9,992 nt of DNA from Flavobacteriaceae bacterium TMED68 (GCA_002167525.1 NHDV01000007.1:21753-31744), one strand, 5' to 3'. Numbered from the stretch's first letter, positions 1 through 6,615 are shown. Numbers and translations: made by a program. Notes: a model not told the origin generated them from the letters alone.

Positions 1-245
1 ACATTTCCAAAAATTAAATATTTGACAATTTTATAATAAAATGTTTCTAAACCGTCTACGTTTTTATACTTATAAGCACCTATTTCATAAGCTCTTTTCT
101 CCATTGATTTGATATCATTATCTGAAAATCCCCCTGTATTTATACAAACCGCATGTACTTCATAGTTTTCTTGAGATAATTTTTTAAGACAATATGAGGT
201 ATCCAATCCACCGCTATAAGCTAAAACTAGTTTTTCCTGTTCCAT
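1..245 (-). CDS. argG: argininosuccinate synthase, N-terminal part (cut by left edge)
   Basis: Argininosuccinate synthase joins citrulline and aspartate with ATP in the penultimate step of arginine synthesis, in the cytoplasm. Reading from the ATG at 245 leftward gives 81 complete codons with no stop before the window edge. The start carries the PP-loop ATP-pyrophosphatase motif AYSGGLDTS at residues 9-17, and the following stretch (YEVHAVCINTGGFSDNDI, then YKNVDG and VKYLIFGNV) matches from memory the start of the ArgG proteins of Flavobacteria. The family is about 390-400 residues, so roughly a fifth is visible. Its ATG follows the stop codon of the GNAT gene after a single base, so the two are almost certainly cotranscribed and perhaps translationally coupled. 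It would fall under the attenuator proposed at 888-982. PP-loop relatives such as ThiI or QueC are unlikely because the LDTS version of the motif and the downstream match are specific to ArgG. Confidence 0.95.
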   Translation of the reverse strand, partial: MEQEKLVLAYSGGLDTSYCLKKLSQENYEVHAVCINTGGFSDNDIKSMEKRAYEIGAYKYKNVDGLETFYYKIVKYLIFGN

Positions 246-246
246 T

Positions 247-831
247 TTATTTTTTTTTGTAAAATAAATTTGATCTAATACTTTCATTCTGGTTAGTCTT
301 TCTGTTATTTTGTTCTGGATCGTACAGCATTCCGGTACACAAACACATTTGTCTTTCTGTTCTTGTCAAAATGTCATAATTTTTACAAGTTTGACATCCT
401 TTCCAAAATTCTGGATCATCTGTTAATTCTGAAAAGTGGACTGGTTTATAGCCAAGGTCATAATTTATTCTCATTACAGGCATGCCTGTAGTAATTCCAA
501 AGACTTTAGCTTTTGGATATTTTTTGAGGGAAAGTTCAAAAACCTGTTTTTTTATTTTCCTTGCTAGACCTTTTCCTCTGTAATTTGGTGCAACTATTAG
601 TCCAGAATGTGCTACATATTTTCCATGTCCCCAAATTTCTATATAACAAAAACCTGCAAATTTTTCTAAATCTAGAGCTATAACAGCATTTCTATTTTCA
701 ATTTTTTTAGCAATATATTCAGGTGTCCTTCGGGCAATTCCAGTACCCCTAACCTTTGCTGATTCATCGATGCAAAGACTTATTTCTTTAGAATATATAA
801 CGTGTTCCGCTTTTGCGTGTAAAATTTTCAT
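247..831 (-). CDS. GNAT-family N-acyltransferase heading the arginine operon (probable N-acylglutamate synthase)
   Basis: This is a 194-residue GNAT-fold acyltransferase. The acyl-CoA pyrophosphate loop is visible as YRGKGLA at residues 84-90, preceded by the beta-4 strand HSGLIVAP (75-82). The C-terminal part has four cysteines in the pattern C146-x2-C149 ... C163-x-C165, which could form a metal-binding knuckle, followed by a basic, probably flexible tail. It is the first gene of the operon and its TAA stop is one base before the argG ATG. Bacteroidota make arginine through N-succinylated or N-acetylated intermediates and usually lack a classical ArgA. The position directly before argG therefore suggests it acylates glutamate in the first committed step. 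I recall a related Bacteroides protein being linked genetically to this step, but I cannot verify that here. The fold is seen in sequence; the substrate is inferred. The alternative is an unrelated GNAT, for example a protein or small-amine acetyltransferase. The ATG at 831 is the only good start; no Shine-Dalgarno site is evident. Confidence 0.85.
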   Translation of the reverse strand: MKILHAKAEHVIYSKEISLCIDESAKVRGTGIARRTPEYIAKKIENRNAVIALDLEKFAGFCYIEIWGHGKYVAHSGLIVAPNYRGKGLARKIKKQVFELSLKKYPKAKVFGITTGMPVMRINYDLGYKPVHFSELTDDPEFWKGCQTCKNYDILTRTERQMCLCTGMLYDPEQNNRKTNQNESIRSNLFYKKK

Positions 832-887
832 AAATGTTTAAGTGAAATATAAATGAGATGAAAGGGGAGAAGGGCTTACCATACTCC

Positions 888-918
888 AAAAAAGGTTACA
901 CCCCAATGGGGCGATAAC
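888..918 (-). terminator. candidate Rho-independent attenuator terminator before the arginine operon
   Basis: On the minus strand, GUUAUCGCCCC (918-908) pairs with GGGGUGUAAC (904-895) across the loop AUU, giving ten base pairs with one bulged U (914). It is followed by C and then six U (893-888). Pair G912-U900 is allowed only in minus-strand RNA; on the plus strand it would be an A-C mismatch, which supports this orientation. The hairpin stands out as GC-rich in an AT-rich intergenic region. Its 5' arm contains Arg codons 22 and 24 of the leader ORF and its 3' arm contains the leader stop codon. A ribosome stalled at the Arg codons would therefore prevent it from folding. It lies about 57 bases before the GNAT start. 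Stability was judged by eye only. Confidence 0.7.
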
Positions 919-982
919 GTAAGCGAAAGGTTGTGGTTACCGATGAAAATATAATTGAACTAAAAAATTTATATTTAAACAT
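896..982 (-). CDS. putative arginine leader peptide (28 residues)
   Basis: A short ORF runs from the ATG at 982 to the TAA at 898-896, upstream of the GNAT gene on the same strand. It encodes a 28-residue peptide with a lysine, phenylalanine and serine-rich first half (MFKYKFFSSIIFSS), then VTTT, and it ends in FRLRYRPIGV. Arg is at residues 20, 22 and 24 (codons CGC, CGT, CGC). CGC is uncommon nearby: I count one among 21 Arg codons in tilS. The Arg codons (925-911) overlap the 5' arm of a GC-rich hairpin that ends in a U6 tract. This is the arrangement expected of a transcription attenuator controlled by charged tRNA-Arg. The candidate promoter predicts a transcript start only a few bases before the ATG, so translation may be nearly leaderless. 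The ORF, Arg cluster and overlap are seen directly; expression and function are inferred. A short chance ORF is possible in AT-rich DNA, but the coincidence of features makes it unlikely. Confidence 0.72.
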   Translation of the reverse strand: MFKYKFFSSIIFSSVTTTFRLRYRPIGV

Positions 983-989
983 GATTATG

Positions 990-1020
990 CAAAATTCATG
1001 TAAAAATATGAGAAAACAAA
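990..1020 (-). promoter_or_regulatory. candidate Bacteroidota promoter for the arginine leader and operon
   Basis: On the minus strand, TTTG (1020-1017) is followed after 19 bases by GAATTTTG (997-990). This matches seven of eight positions of the Bacteroidota -7 consensus TAnnTTTG (the first T is replaced by G), at normal spacing from the -33 TTTG. Transcription would begin near 985, just before the leader ATG at 982. It is the best-spaced candidate I found on this strand, but such patterns arise easily in AT-rich DNA. Confidence 0.4.
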
Positions 1021-1043
1021 AAAAAAAATCTCTTTTCTCAAAA

Positions 1044-1076
1044 TTTGAAAAGAAATTACGCTAATTCTTAAATTTG
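1044..1076 (+). promoter_or_regulatory. candidate Bacteroidota promoter for tilS-dsbD
   Basis: TTTG at 1044-1047 and TAAATTTG at 1069-1076, a perfect match to TAnnTTTG, are separated by 21 bases, the spacing typical of the Bacteroidota primary sigma factor. The predicted start near 1081-1083 leaves a leader of only about 14 bases before the tilS ATG. This places the GC-rich hairpin at 888-918 outside the tilS transcript, which supports assigning that hairpin to the opposite strand. Confidence 0.6.
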
Positions 1077-1095
1077 TAATTAGTTTGAGAAATGT

Positions 1096-2388
1096 ATGTC
1101 AGAGATTAATTTAAATCTTAAAAAGCTTACTAATAAAATTATTCTTTTAGCTCATAGTGGCGGTGTGGATAGTTGTGTGCTTGGTGATATTTTAATTCGC
1201 AGCAAAATTAAATTTTCTGTAGCACATTGCAATTTTCAATTAAGAGGTGAAGAAAGTGATAATGATTTGTTATTTGTAAAAAAGTGGTGCAAAAAAAATA
1301 GAATTAAATTTTATCATAAAATTTTTAATTTGAAAGATTATAAGCTAAAAAATAAGAAAGGTATTCAAGAAGTGGCACGTGATCTAAGATATAAATGGTT
1401 TAACTACCTCACTAGTAATGAAGGTTTTGATTATTTAGTAACGGCACATCATTTAAATGATCAGTTTGAAACTTTTTTAATGAATGCATCTAGAGCTTCA
1501 GGTATTTTTGGTTTGGTAGGGATTCCTGAAACAAACAAACTAATTAGGCCTTTACTTAATATTAAAAAAATACAAATCCTTGATTATGCAAAAAAAAATA
1601 ATTTGGAATGGAGAGAAGACTCGTCAAATGCTGGCGATGATTATTTTCGAAATATAGTTAGACATCATGTAGTAAAACCTTTTGAAAATCATAAGCCAAA
1701 AACTCTTGATAATTTCAAAAAAACATTAATGCATCTTAAAGATGCTCAAGAATTTATTTCTCATCAATTTGAAAATCTTAAAAAATTACTTTTTATTGAA
1801 AGAAATAAACATTCATATATAGACATTGAATCTTTAAAAAAAATAAAACCATTAAGCTTTAGTCTACACCATTTTTTTTCCCCTTTGGGATTTAATTCTA
1901 AAGAAGTAGAAAAACTAGTATATTCTTTACCTGGGAAATTAATTCTTAGTAAAAAATATCGTTTAATTCGGGACAGAAAATATTTGATATTATCCCCCTT
2001 ATTAAAAAAAGAAATAAATGAAACTTTTATTGATTTAGATAATAAAAATTCAAAACTTCCAATTCCTATTAAATGGGAATATATTTCAAATTTTAAAAAA
2101 AAAGCATATAAAAATAATGAGGTGTTTTTAGATCGAGAAACTTTGAAAAGTCCAATATCTTTGAGGAAATATAAAAAAGGTGATTACTTCTATCCCTCTG
2201 GGATGAAGGGAAAAAAATTACTTAGTAAATTTTTCAAAGACGAAAAATACTCACTCTTGGACAAAGAGGAACAATGGTTACTATGTTCTAATGGGGAAAT
2301 TGTATGGATAATTGGAAAACGTTGCGACAATAGATTTCTAGCAAGACCAAATACAAACAATAAATTACTAATGCGTGATTTGAGATGA
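1096..2388 (+). CDS. tilS: tRNA(Ile)-lysidine synthase
   Basis: TilS attaches lysine to C34 of the tRNA-Ile with a CAU anticodon, using ATP, so that it reads AUA instead of AUG; it is normally essential. The 430-residue product has the N-type PP-loop SGGVDS at residues 21-26. This is followed by the family signatures HCNFQLRGEESDND, TAHHLNDQFET, and EDSSN with RNIVRHH in the N-terminal catalytic domain (to about residue 200). The C-terminal TilS domain is present, with KKGDYFYPSGMKGKKLLSKF from about residue 360 and WIIGKRCDNRF near the end. The length is normal for Bacteroidota TilS. The ATG at 1096 is chosen because the PP-loop lies at the usual distance and a promoter-like sequence ends 19 bases upstream. 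The last codons overlap the dsbD start by four bases (ATGA), so the two are translated from one message. AUA codons are frequent in this AT-rich window, consistent with a strong need for this enzyme. Confidence 0.97.
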   Translation: MSEINLNLKKLTNKIILLAHSGGVDSCVLGDILIRSKIKFSVAHCNFQLRGEESDNDLLFVKKWCKKNRIKFYHKIFNLKDYKLKNKKGIQEVARDLRYKWFNYLTSNEGFDYLVTAHHLNDQFETFLMNASRASGIFGLVGIPETNKLIRPLLNIKKIQILDYAKKNNLEWREDSSNAGDDYFRNIVRHHVVKPFENHKPKTLDNFKKTLMHLKDAQEFISHQFENLKKLLFIERNKHSYIDIESLKKIKPLSFSLHHFFSPLGFNSKEVEKLVYSLPGKLILSKKYRLIRDRKYLILSPLLKKEINETFIDLDNKNSKLPIPIKWEYISNFKKKAYKNNEVFLDRETLKSPISLRKYKKGDYFYPSGMKGKKLLSKFFKDEKYSLLDKEEQWLLCSNGEIVWIIGKRCDNRFLARPNTNNKLLMRDLR

Positions 2389-4361
2389 GAAAATGGCTCT
2401 TGTTTATATTATACGGCTCGATTATTAATGCTCAGATAACAGAACCTGTTAAATGGGAAACCTCTGTGTCAAAAGAAAATGATAGTATTTATACTATCTA
2501 CTTTCAAGCAAAGATATTAAATGAGTGGCACCTATATTCTCAATTTTCTGATCCTAATGGAGCTGTTCCTACAGAATTTGTTTTCGATAAAAATTCTTCA
2601 TATAAACTTGTTAGAAATGTTCAAGAAAGCAAGCCCAAAGTATCATATGACAATTATTTTGAAATGGAGCTTTCTTATTTTGAATCAGACGCATTCTTTT
2701 CTCAAAAAATTCAAAGGCTTAATCCCAGTCTAGAACCAATTAATGTTGAATTAAATTATCAAGCATGTGATGACAAATTGTGCATTTTTAGAACAGAAAA
2801 CTTTAAAATCAATTTGGATGGGTCCAAACAATCCTCAATTGAAATAGTTGATGATGAAAGTAAAATTCGTTCAGATGCATTGAGACTTGAACTTAAAGAA
2901 AAATTTTTTCTAAATGGTACTAAAGTAGAAGAGGGAATATATTCTTATTTTAATATTTTTCTTTTAGGGTTTTTGGGTGGTTTTTTGGCTCTACTGACCC
3001 CTTGTGTATTTCCAATGATTCCTTTAACGGTTTCATATTTTTTAAAGCAATCAAGTTCAAATTCACGCGGACTTATTAATGCTTCTGTATATGCTATTTT
3101 CATTGTATTAATTTATTTCATTCTTAGTCTCCCGTTTCATTTTATCGATTCACTTAACCCTGAATTTCTAAATACTATTGCCACAAATATTTTCTTAAAC
3201 CTACTCTTTTTTGTTGTGTTTATAATTTTTGCTTTTTCTTTTTTCGGGTTTTACGAGTTGACTCTACCTACATCTTGGAGTTTGCGAACAGATAGTTCTT
3301 CGTCATTAAATAGTTTAATTGGTATCTTTTTTATGGCATTGACATTGGCAATAGTTTCTTTTTCATGTACAGGTCCAATTTTGGGTTCTTTGCTTGCAGG
3401 CTCACTTACTTCCGAGGGTGGGGCTTTTCAATTGTCTGTCGGTATGCTAGGTTTTGGATTGGCATTAGGACTACCTTTTGGATTGTTAGCAATTTTTCCC
3501 CATTCACTTAAAAAGTTTCCAAAATCTGGAAGTTGGATGAATGTAGTTAAGTTAATTTTAGGATTTTTAGAATTAGCCTTAGCATTAAAATTTCTTTCAA
3601 ATGCAGATTTAGTTGCTGGATGGGGTTTTCTAAAAAGAGAGATATTTTTAGGCATATGGATTATTTTGACCTTTATACTTACCTTATGCCTTCTAGGGCT
3701 TATAAAATTTCCCAACCAAAAAAAAGAAAGTATATCAAAATTTAGATATTTTTTTAGTGCACTTTCTTTTGCATTAACAATATATCTGTTAGTTGGTCTT
3801 TTCTCAAATGAAAATACCCTAAAATTTTTGAGTGGTTTTCCACCTCCAGTGTTTTACAGTTATAAGGCCGCTGAGTCTGACTGCCCTTTAGGTTTAGAAT
3901 GTTATAAGGACTTTGAAATTGGAAGAGAAAAGGCAATAGATTCCAATAAGCCAATTCTATTAGACTTTACTGGCTGGGCATGTGTCAATTGCAGGAAAAT
4001 GGAGGAAAATGTTTGGTCGGAATCTAGAGTTTATTCTCTACTAAAAGATAATTTTATAATTATTTCACTTTATGTTGATGATAGGAAAAAATTAGATATT
4101 TCTGACCAATTTGACTATCAATATCCTAACGGGTCTATTAGAAAAATAAATACTGTAGGTAAAAAATGGGCTACTTTTCAAGCAGTAAACTTTAAGACTG
4201 CTTCACAACCTTTTTACATACTTATGAACCCTAATGGCACTTTATTAAACACACCAATACAATATGTAGACTCCAAAACTTTCTATAAATGGCTTGAGAT
4301 TGGTTTGCAAAATCAGTCAAAGATAATCCCCAAAGTGAAGTATATAAATTTCAGCAATTAA
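2385..4361 (+). CDS. dsbD: thiol:disulfide interchange protein DsbD (transmembrane electron transporter)
   Basis: DsbD moves electrons from cytoplasmic thioredoxin across the inner membrane to periplasmic partners, such as disulfide isomerases and cytochrome c maturation proteins. The 658-residue product shows all three modules in order. First is a signal peptide (residues 1 to about 16) and a periplasmic N-terminal domain with the redox pair C128-x4-C133. Next is a membrane domain of about eight segments (roughly 184-472) holding C207 in TPCVFPMIPL and C328 in SCTGPILG. Last is a C-terminal thioredoxin-like domain with C533-V-N-C536 in the context FTGWACVNCRKME. All six redox cysteines are therefore present. 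The CX4C spacing in the first domain differs from the CX5C of E. coli but is, as far as I recall, usual in Bacteroidota. It overlaps tilS by four bases, a fused expression arrangement without an obvious functional link. A CcdA-type label would describe the membrane part only. Confidence 0.95.
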   Translation: MRKWLLFILYGSIINAQITEPVKWETSVSKENDSIYTIYFQAKILNEWHLYSQFSDPNGAVPTEFVFDKNSSYKLVRNVQESKPKVSYDNYFEMELSYFESDAFFSQKIQRLNPSLEPINVELNYQACDDKLCIFRTENFKINLDGSKQSSIEIVDDESKIRSDALRLELKEKFFLNGTKVEEGIYSYFNIFLLGFLGGFLALLTPCVFPMIPLTVSYFLKQSSSNSRGLINASVYAIFIVLIYFILSLPFHFIDSLNPEFLNTIATNIFLNLLFFVVFIIFAFSFFGFYELTLPTSWSLRTDSSSSLNSLIGIFFMALTLAIVSFSCTGPILGSLLAGSLTSEGGAFQLSVGMLGFGLALGLPFGLLAIFPHSLKKFPKSGSWMNVVKLILGFLELALALKFLSNADLVAGWGFLKREIFLGIWIILTFILTLCLLGLIKFPNQKKESISKFRYFFSALSFALTIYLLVGLFSNENTLKFLSGFPPPVFYSYKAAESDCPLGLECYKDFEIGREKAIDSNKPILLDFTGWACVNCRKMEENVWSESRVYSLLKDNFIIISLYVDDRKKLDISDQFDYQYPNGSIRKINTVGKKWATFQAVNFKTASQPFYILMNPNGTLLNTPIQYVDSKTFYKWLEIGLQNQSKIIPKVKYINFSN

Positions 4362-4408
4362 TCCTATGTCGATTTAATGTTTTAGTTTATTTAAAAACTC
4401 AGATTAAA

Positions 4409-4424
4409 AAAGTACACCTACTTT
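4409..4424 (-). terminator. weak candidate terminator at the end of the nitroreductase gene
   Basis: On the minus strand AAAGUA (4424-4419) pairs with UACUUU (4414-4409) around the loop GGUG, followed by a few more U. The stop codon TAG (4420-4418) lies inside the hairpin. The stem is short and almost entirely A-U, so it may not terminate alone. It sits in the 56-base gap between two convergent genes, where a terminator is expected. I saw no better hairpin for the dsbD side. Confidence 0.3.
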
Positions 4425-5137
4425 GAAAAATAAACTTCTTTTAAAGGAAGACGAAACCTTTCACCATATAAACCATCTTCTTCTCTTATTCCACAGCCAA
4501 TAACCATACTAATTTCTGCACTTTTAGGTAATTTGAGTAATGATTTTAACCTAACTGAATCAAAACCTTCCATTGGACAAGTGTCATATCCCAGAGCCGC
4601 CATGCTTATCATAAAACTTTGAGCAGCAAGTGCAGTACTTTTATGTCCTATAACCCTTATATCAGTACTTCTTACTTCACGATAGGTTACTTTTTTAAAA
4701 CCCCGATAATAGGTTTTTATGTGATTGAAAAAACTTTTAAAACCTTTGCTTCCTCTATATAACTTTGGTATAGCTTTTTGATAATACTGAATAGCGCCCT
4801 TAATTTTTTCCTTGTCTTTTCCTTTGTTAGAACTCTTGATAAAATTCACATTAGAATTGATTCTCTCTGGCCACAAATCTAAACGAACAACTGGGATAAC
4901 TAACTCCTGAGCAGTTTTGGCCGCAGGTTGATTAAAACACACTCTCACCACATTTTTCAAAAAATTTTCTGACTTAATATGATAAAATTCCCATAGTTGT
5001 AGATTACTGCTTGATGGAGAGAGAAGAGCTTGTTCAATACATTTTTTGACGAGATTTGAATTTATACTTTTTTTTGGATTGTAAATTCTTACTGATCTTC
5101 TAAATTTTATTGCTTCACTTACAGATTTTTCTTTCAT
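4418..5137 (-). CDS. nitroreductase-family flavoprotein
   Basis: This 239-residue protein belongs to the FMN-dependent nitroreductase superfamily, which uses NAD(P)H to reduce nitroaromatics, quinones, enones or other acceptors. Seen in the sequence are the N-terminal FMN-phosphate contact FRRSVR (12-17), SPSSSNLQLWEF, and the C-terminal half motifs LGYDTCPMEGFD and VIGCGIREEDGLYGERFRLP. It is longer than the common 180-220 residues because of a lysine-rich central insertion of about 70 residues (roughly 100-170). Related flavobacterial proteins have a similar insertion as far as I recall. The real substrate cannot be read from the sequence. It is the second gene of a two-gene unit: its ATG comes two bases after the stop codon of the aldehyde dehydrogenase. 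The pairing suggests a shared role in disposing of reactive carbonyl or electrophilic compounds, but this is inference. Confidence 0.88.
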   Translation of the reverse strand: MKEKSVSEAIKFRRSVRIYNPKKSINSNLVKKCIEQALLSPSSSNLQLWEFYHIKSENFLKNVVRVCFNQPAAKTAQELVIPVVRLDLWPERINSNVNFIKSSNKGKDKEKIKGAIQYYQKAIPKLYRGSKGFKSFFNHIKTYYRGFKKVTYREVRSTDIRVIGHKSTALAAQSFMISMAALGYDTCPMEGFDSVRLKSLLKLPKSAEISMVIGCGIREEDGLYGERFRLPLKEVYFSK

Positions 5138-5139
5138 AA

Positions 5140-6522
5140 TTAAATTTGCTTTAGAATTCTTTTAATAATCCCTAAGGATTTTGGATATGGTGGATAACGT
5201 TGAGGAAGGTCAAACCAAAACGATCTTTTTACAATTGATTTTTTGTGACTAAATAATTTAAAACTATGTTCAGCGTGATAAGAACCTATTCCACTATTTC
5301 CAATTCCACCAAATGGTAGTTTTTGATTTGTAAAATGAACTAGTGAATCGTTTATTACAGCACCTCCAAAAGAATGATCTTTAATAAGTTGGGCAATAAA
5401 CTTTTCATTATTACTGAATACATAAAACGCTAAAGGATTTTTCAATAACGACAAAACTGAGTTTAAATCTTCTAAATTATTATAACTCAAAATTGGTAAA
5501 ATTGGACCAAAAATTTCTTCTTTGATTAATAAATTATTAATTTTTGGGTTATCGACAATGGTAGGTCCAAAAAACAATTCATTTTTATTTCTGGTTCCAC
5601 CATATAAAATATTTTCACCCTTCAGATCATTTTCCAATTTTTCGAAATGTTTTTTGTGAATTATTCTTCCATAATCTTTTGAATTTTTAACATTTGATCC
5701 AAAAGCATTTTCAATTTCAATGATTAGTGATTTTACAAGTGATTCCTTTGTTTCTGATTTTACTAAAATATAATCGGGTGCAATACACGTTTGTCCACAG
5801 TTCAAAAATTTTCCCCAAATAATCCTCCTTGCTGTTTTCTTAAGAGGTGTTGTTCCGTCAACTATACATGGACTTTTTCCCCCAAGTTCAAGTGTTATAG
5901 GAGTCAAAAAGTTTGCCGCTGCTCTTGCGACAATTTTACCTACAACTGTGCTTCCAGTAAAAAAAATATAATCCCATTGTTCTTTAAGTAATTCTTGTGC
6001 AACTTTAGCATCTCCCTCGACAACAGATACCATTCCCTTAGGGAAAACTTTTGGAAGCAAACTTTTTAAAATTTTAGACGTGTGAGGAGCAGACTCTGAT
6101 GGTTTTAAAATAACTGTATTTCCAGCTGCAACAGCACCTATTAAGGGCACCAAAGCTAACTGAAATGGATAGTTCCAGGGTGATATCATTAGAATATTTC
6201 CGTATGGTTCGGAAATAATATAGTCTTGCGATGGAAAATTAATAAGGCTTCCCGAAACCTTTATTGGAGTAGATAAATTTTTTAGATTTTTTGTAAAAAA
6301 GTCAATTTCTTTTTGAATCATAAGTATTTCGCTCGCAAATGACTCAAAAATTGGTTTTTTTAAATCTTTATGTAAGGCTTCGAAAATTAAATTTTCATTT
6401 TCATCTATTACTCGCTTTAATTTTTTAAGATAATTAATACGAGATTTGATCTTTTGATTTTTATTTGTTTTGAAAAACCTCTGATGTACCCTTTTTAATT
6501 CTGCAATTTTTAGGGAATTCAT
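5140..6522 (-). CDS. NAD(P)-dependent aldehyde dehydrogenase, ALDH3-like
   Basis: The enzyme would oxidise an aldehyde to the carboxylic acid with NAD(P). All core motifs are present in the 460-residue product. They are the oxyanion-hole Asn in SPWNYP (N117), the cofactor-binding segment ILKPSE (138-143), FFTGST (188-192 region), the general base E212 in LELGGKSP, the catalytic nucleophile C246 in NCGQTC, and EEIFGP further on. The length, the absence of the N-terminal extension found in ALDH1/2 types, and the C-terminal RYPPYP motif point to the ALDH3 class, whose members act on fatty, aromatic or lipid-peroxidation aldehydes. The exact substrate is not visible. It is the first gene of the unit with the nitroreductase, two bases apart, and is divergent from ilvD. 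A perfect -7-like element lies 24 bases before its ATG. Confidence 0.93.
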   Translation of the reverse strand: MNSLKIAELKRVHQRFFKTNKNQKIKSRINYLKKLKRVIDENENLIFEALHKDLKKPIFESFASEILMIQKEIDFFTKNLKNLSTPIKVSGSLINFPSQDYIISEPYGNILMISPWNYPFQLALVPLIGAVAAGNTVILKPSESAPHTSKILKSLLPKVFPKGMVSVVEGDAKVAQELLKEQWDYIFFTGSTVVGKIVARAAANFLTPITLELGGKSPCIVDGTTPLKKTARRIIWGKFLNCGQTCIAPDYILVKSETKESLVKSLIIEIENAFGSNVKNSKDYGRIIHKKHFEKLENDLKGENILYGGTRNKNELFFGPTIVDNPKINNLLIKEEIFGPILPILSYNNLEDLNSVLSLLKNPLAFYVFSNNEKFIAQLIKDHSFGGAVINDSLVHFTNQKLPFGGIGNSGIGSYHAEHSFKLFSHKKSIVKRSFWFDLPQRYPPYPKSLGIIKRILKQI

Positions 6523-6545
6523 AAATTTATTTTATGTTATTCAAT

Positions 6546-6553
6546 CAAATATA
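6546..6553 (-). promoter_or_regulatory. candidate -7 element for the aldehyde dehydrogenase gene
   Basis: The minus strand reads TATATTTG (6553-6546), a perfect match to the Bacteroidota -7 consensus TAnnTTTG, placed so that transcription would start near 6541, about 19 bases before the ATG at 6522. No clear TTTG lies at the -33 distance; the nearest similar sequence is TAGTTA. Confidence is limited by that and by the AT-rich context. Confidence 0.4.
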
Positions 6554-6615
6554 GTAGAAAAAAAGAGCGTATTTTTTTAACTAGTTGAATATGTAAAAAA
6601 AAACATCTAAAAAGA

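Noticed and set aside
838..882. A second short minus-strand ORF (MVSPSPLSSHLYFT) between the terminator and the GNAT start.
   Set aside because: Fourteen residues, no Arg codons, no initiation signal and no clear relation to the hairpins; short ORFs like this are expected by chance.
888..945. The GC-rich block read as a plus-strand riboswitch or 5' leader of tilS.
   Set aside because: The tilS promoter lies downstream of it (1044-1076), the stem has an A-C mismatch in plus-strand RNA where minus-strand RNA has G-U, and I recognise no riboswitch consensus.
2521..2733. Alternative-frame ORF inside dsbD.
   Set aside because: Fully inside a well-supported gene with intact DsbD motifs; no recognisable protein features.
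3428..3954. Two antisense ORFs (3428-3715 and 3754-3954) opposite dsbD.
   Set aside because: They are complements of membrane-domain and linker coding sequence with no family resemblance or start signals.
4384..4399. AGTTT/AAACT hairpin after dsbD as a plus-strand terminator.
   Set aside because: Five A/T-rich pairs and no following U tract.
5791..5991. Plus-strand ORF with several cysteines, opposite the aldehyde dehydrogenase.
   Set aside because: It is the antisense of the catalytic-region coding sequence; the cysteines come from complementing conserved Gly/Thr/Ala-rich codons.
6591..6606. Small inverted repeat ATGT-A8-ACAT upstream of ilvD.
   Set aside because: Four-base AT-rich arms around a run of A are too weak to call an operator or terminator.
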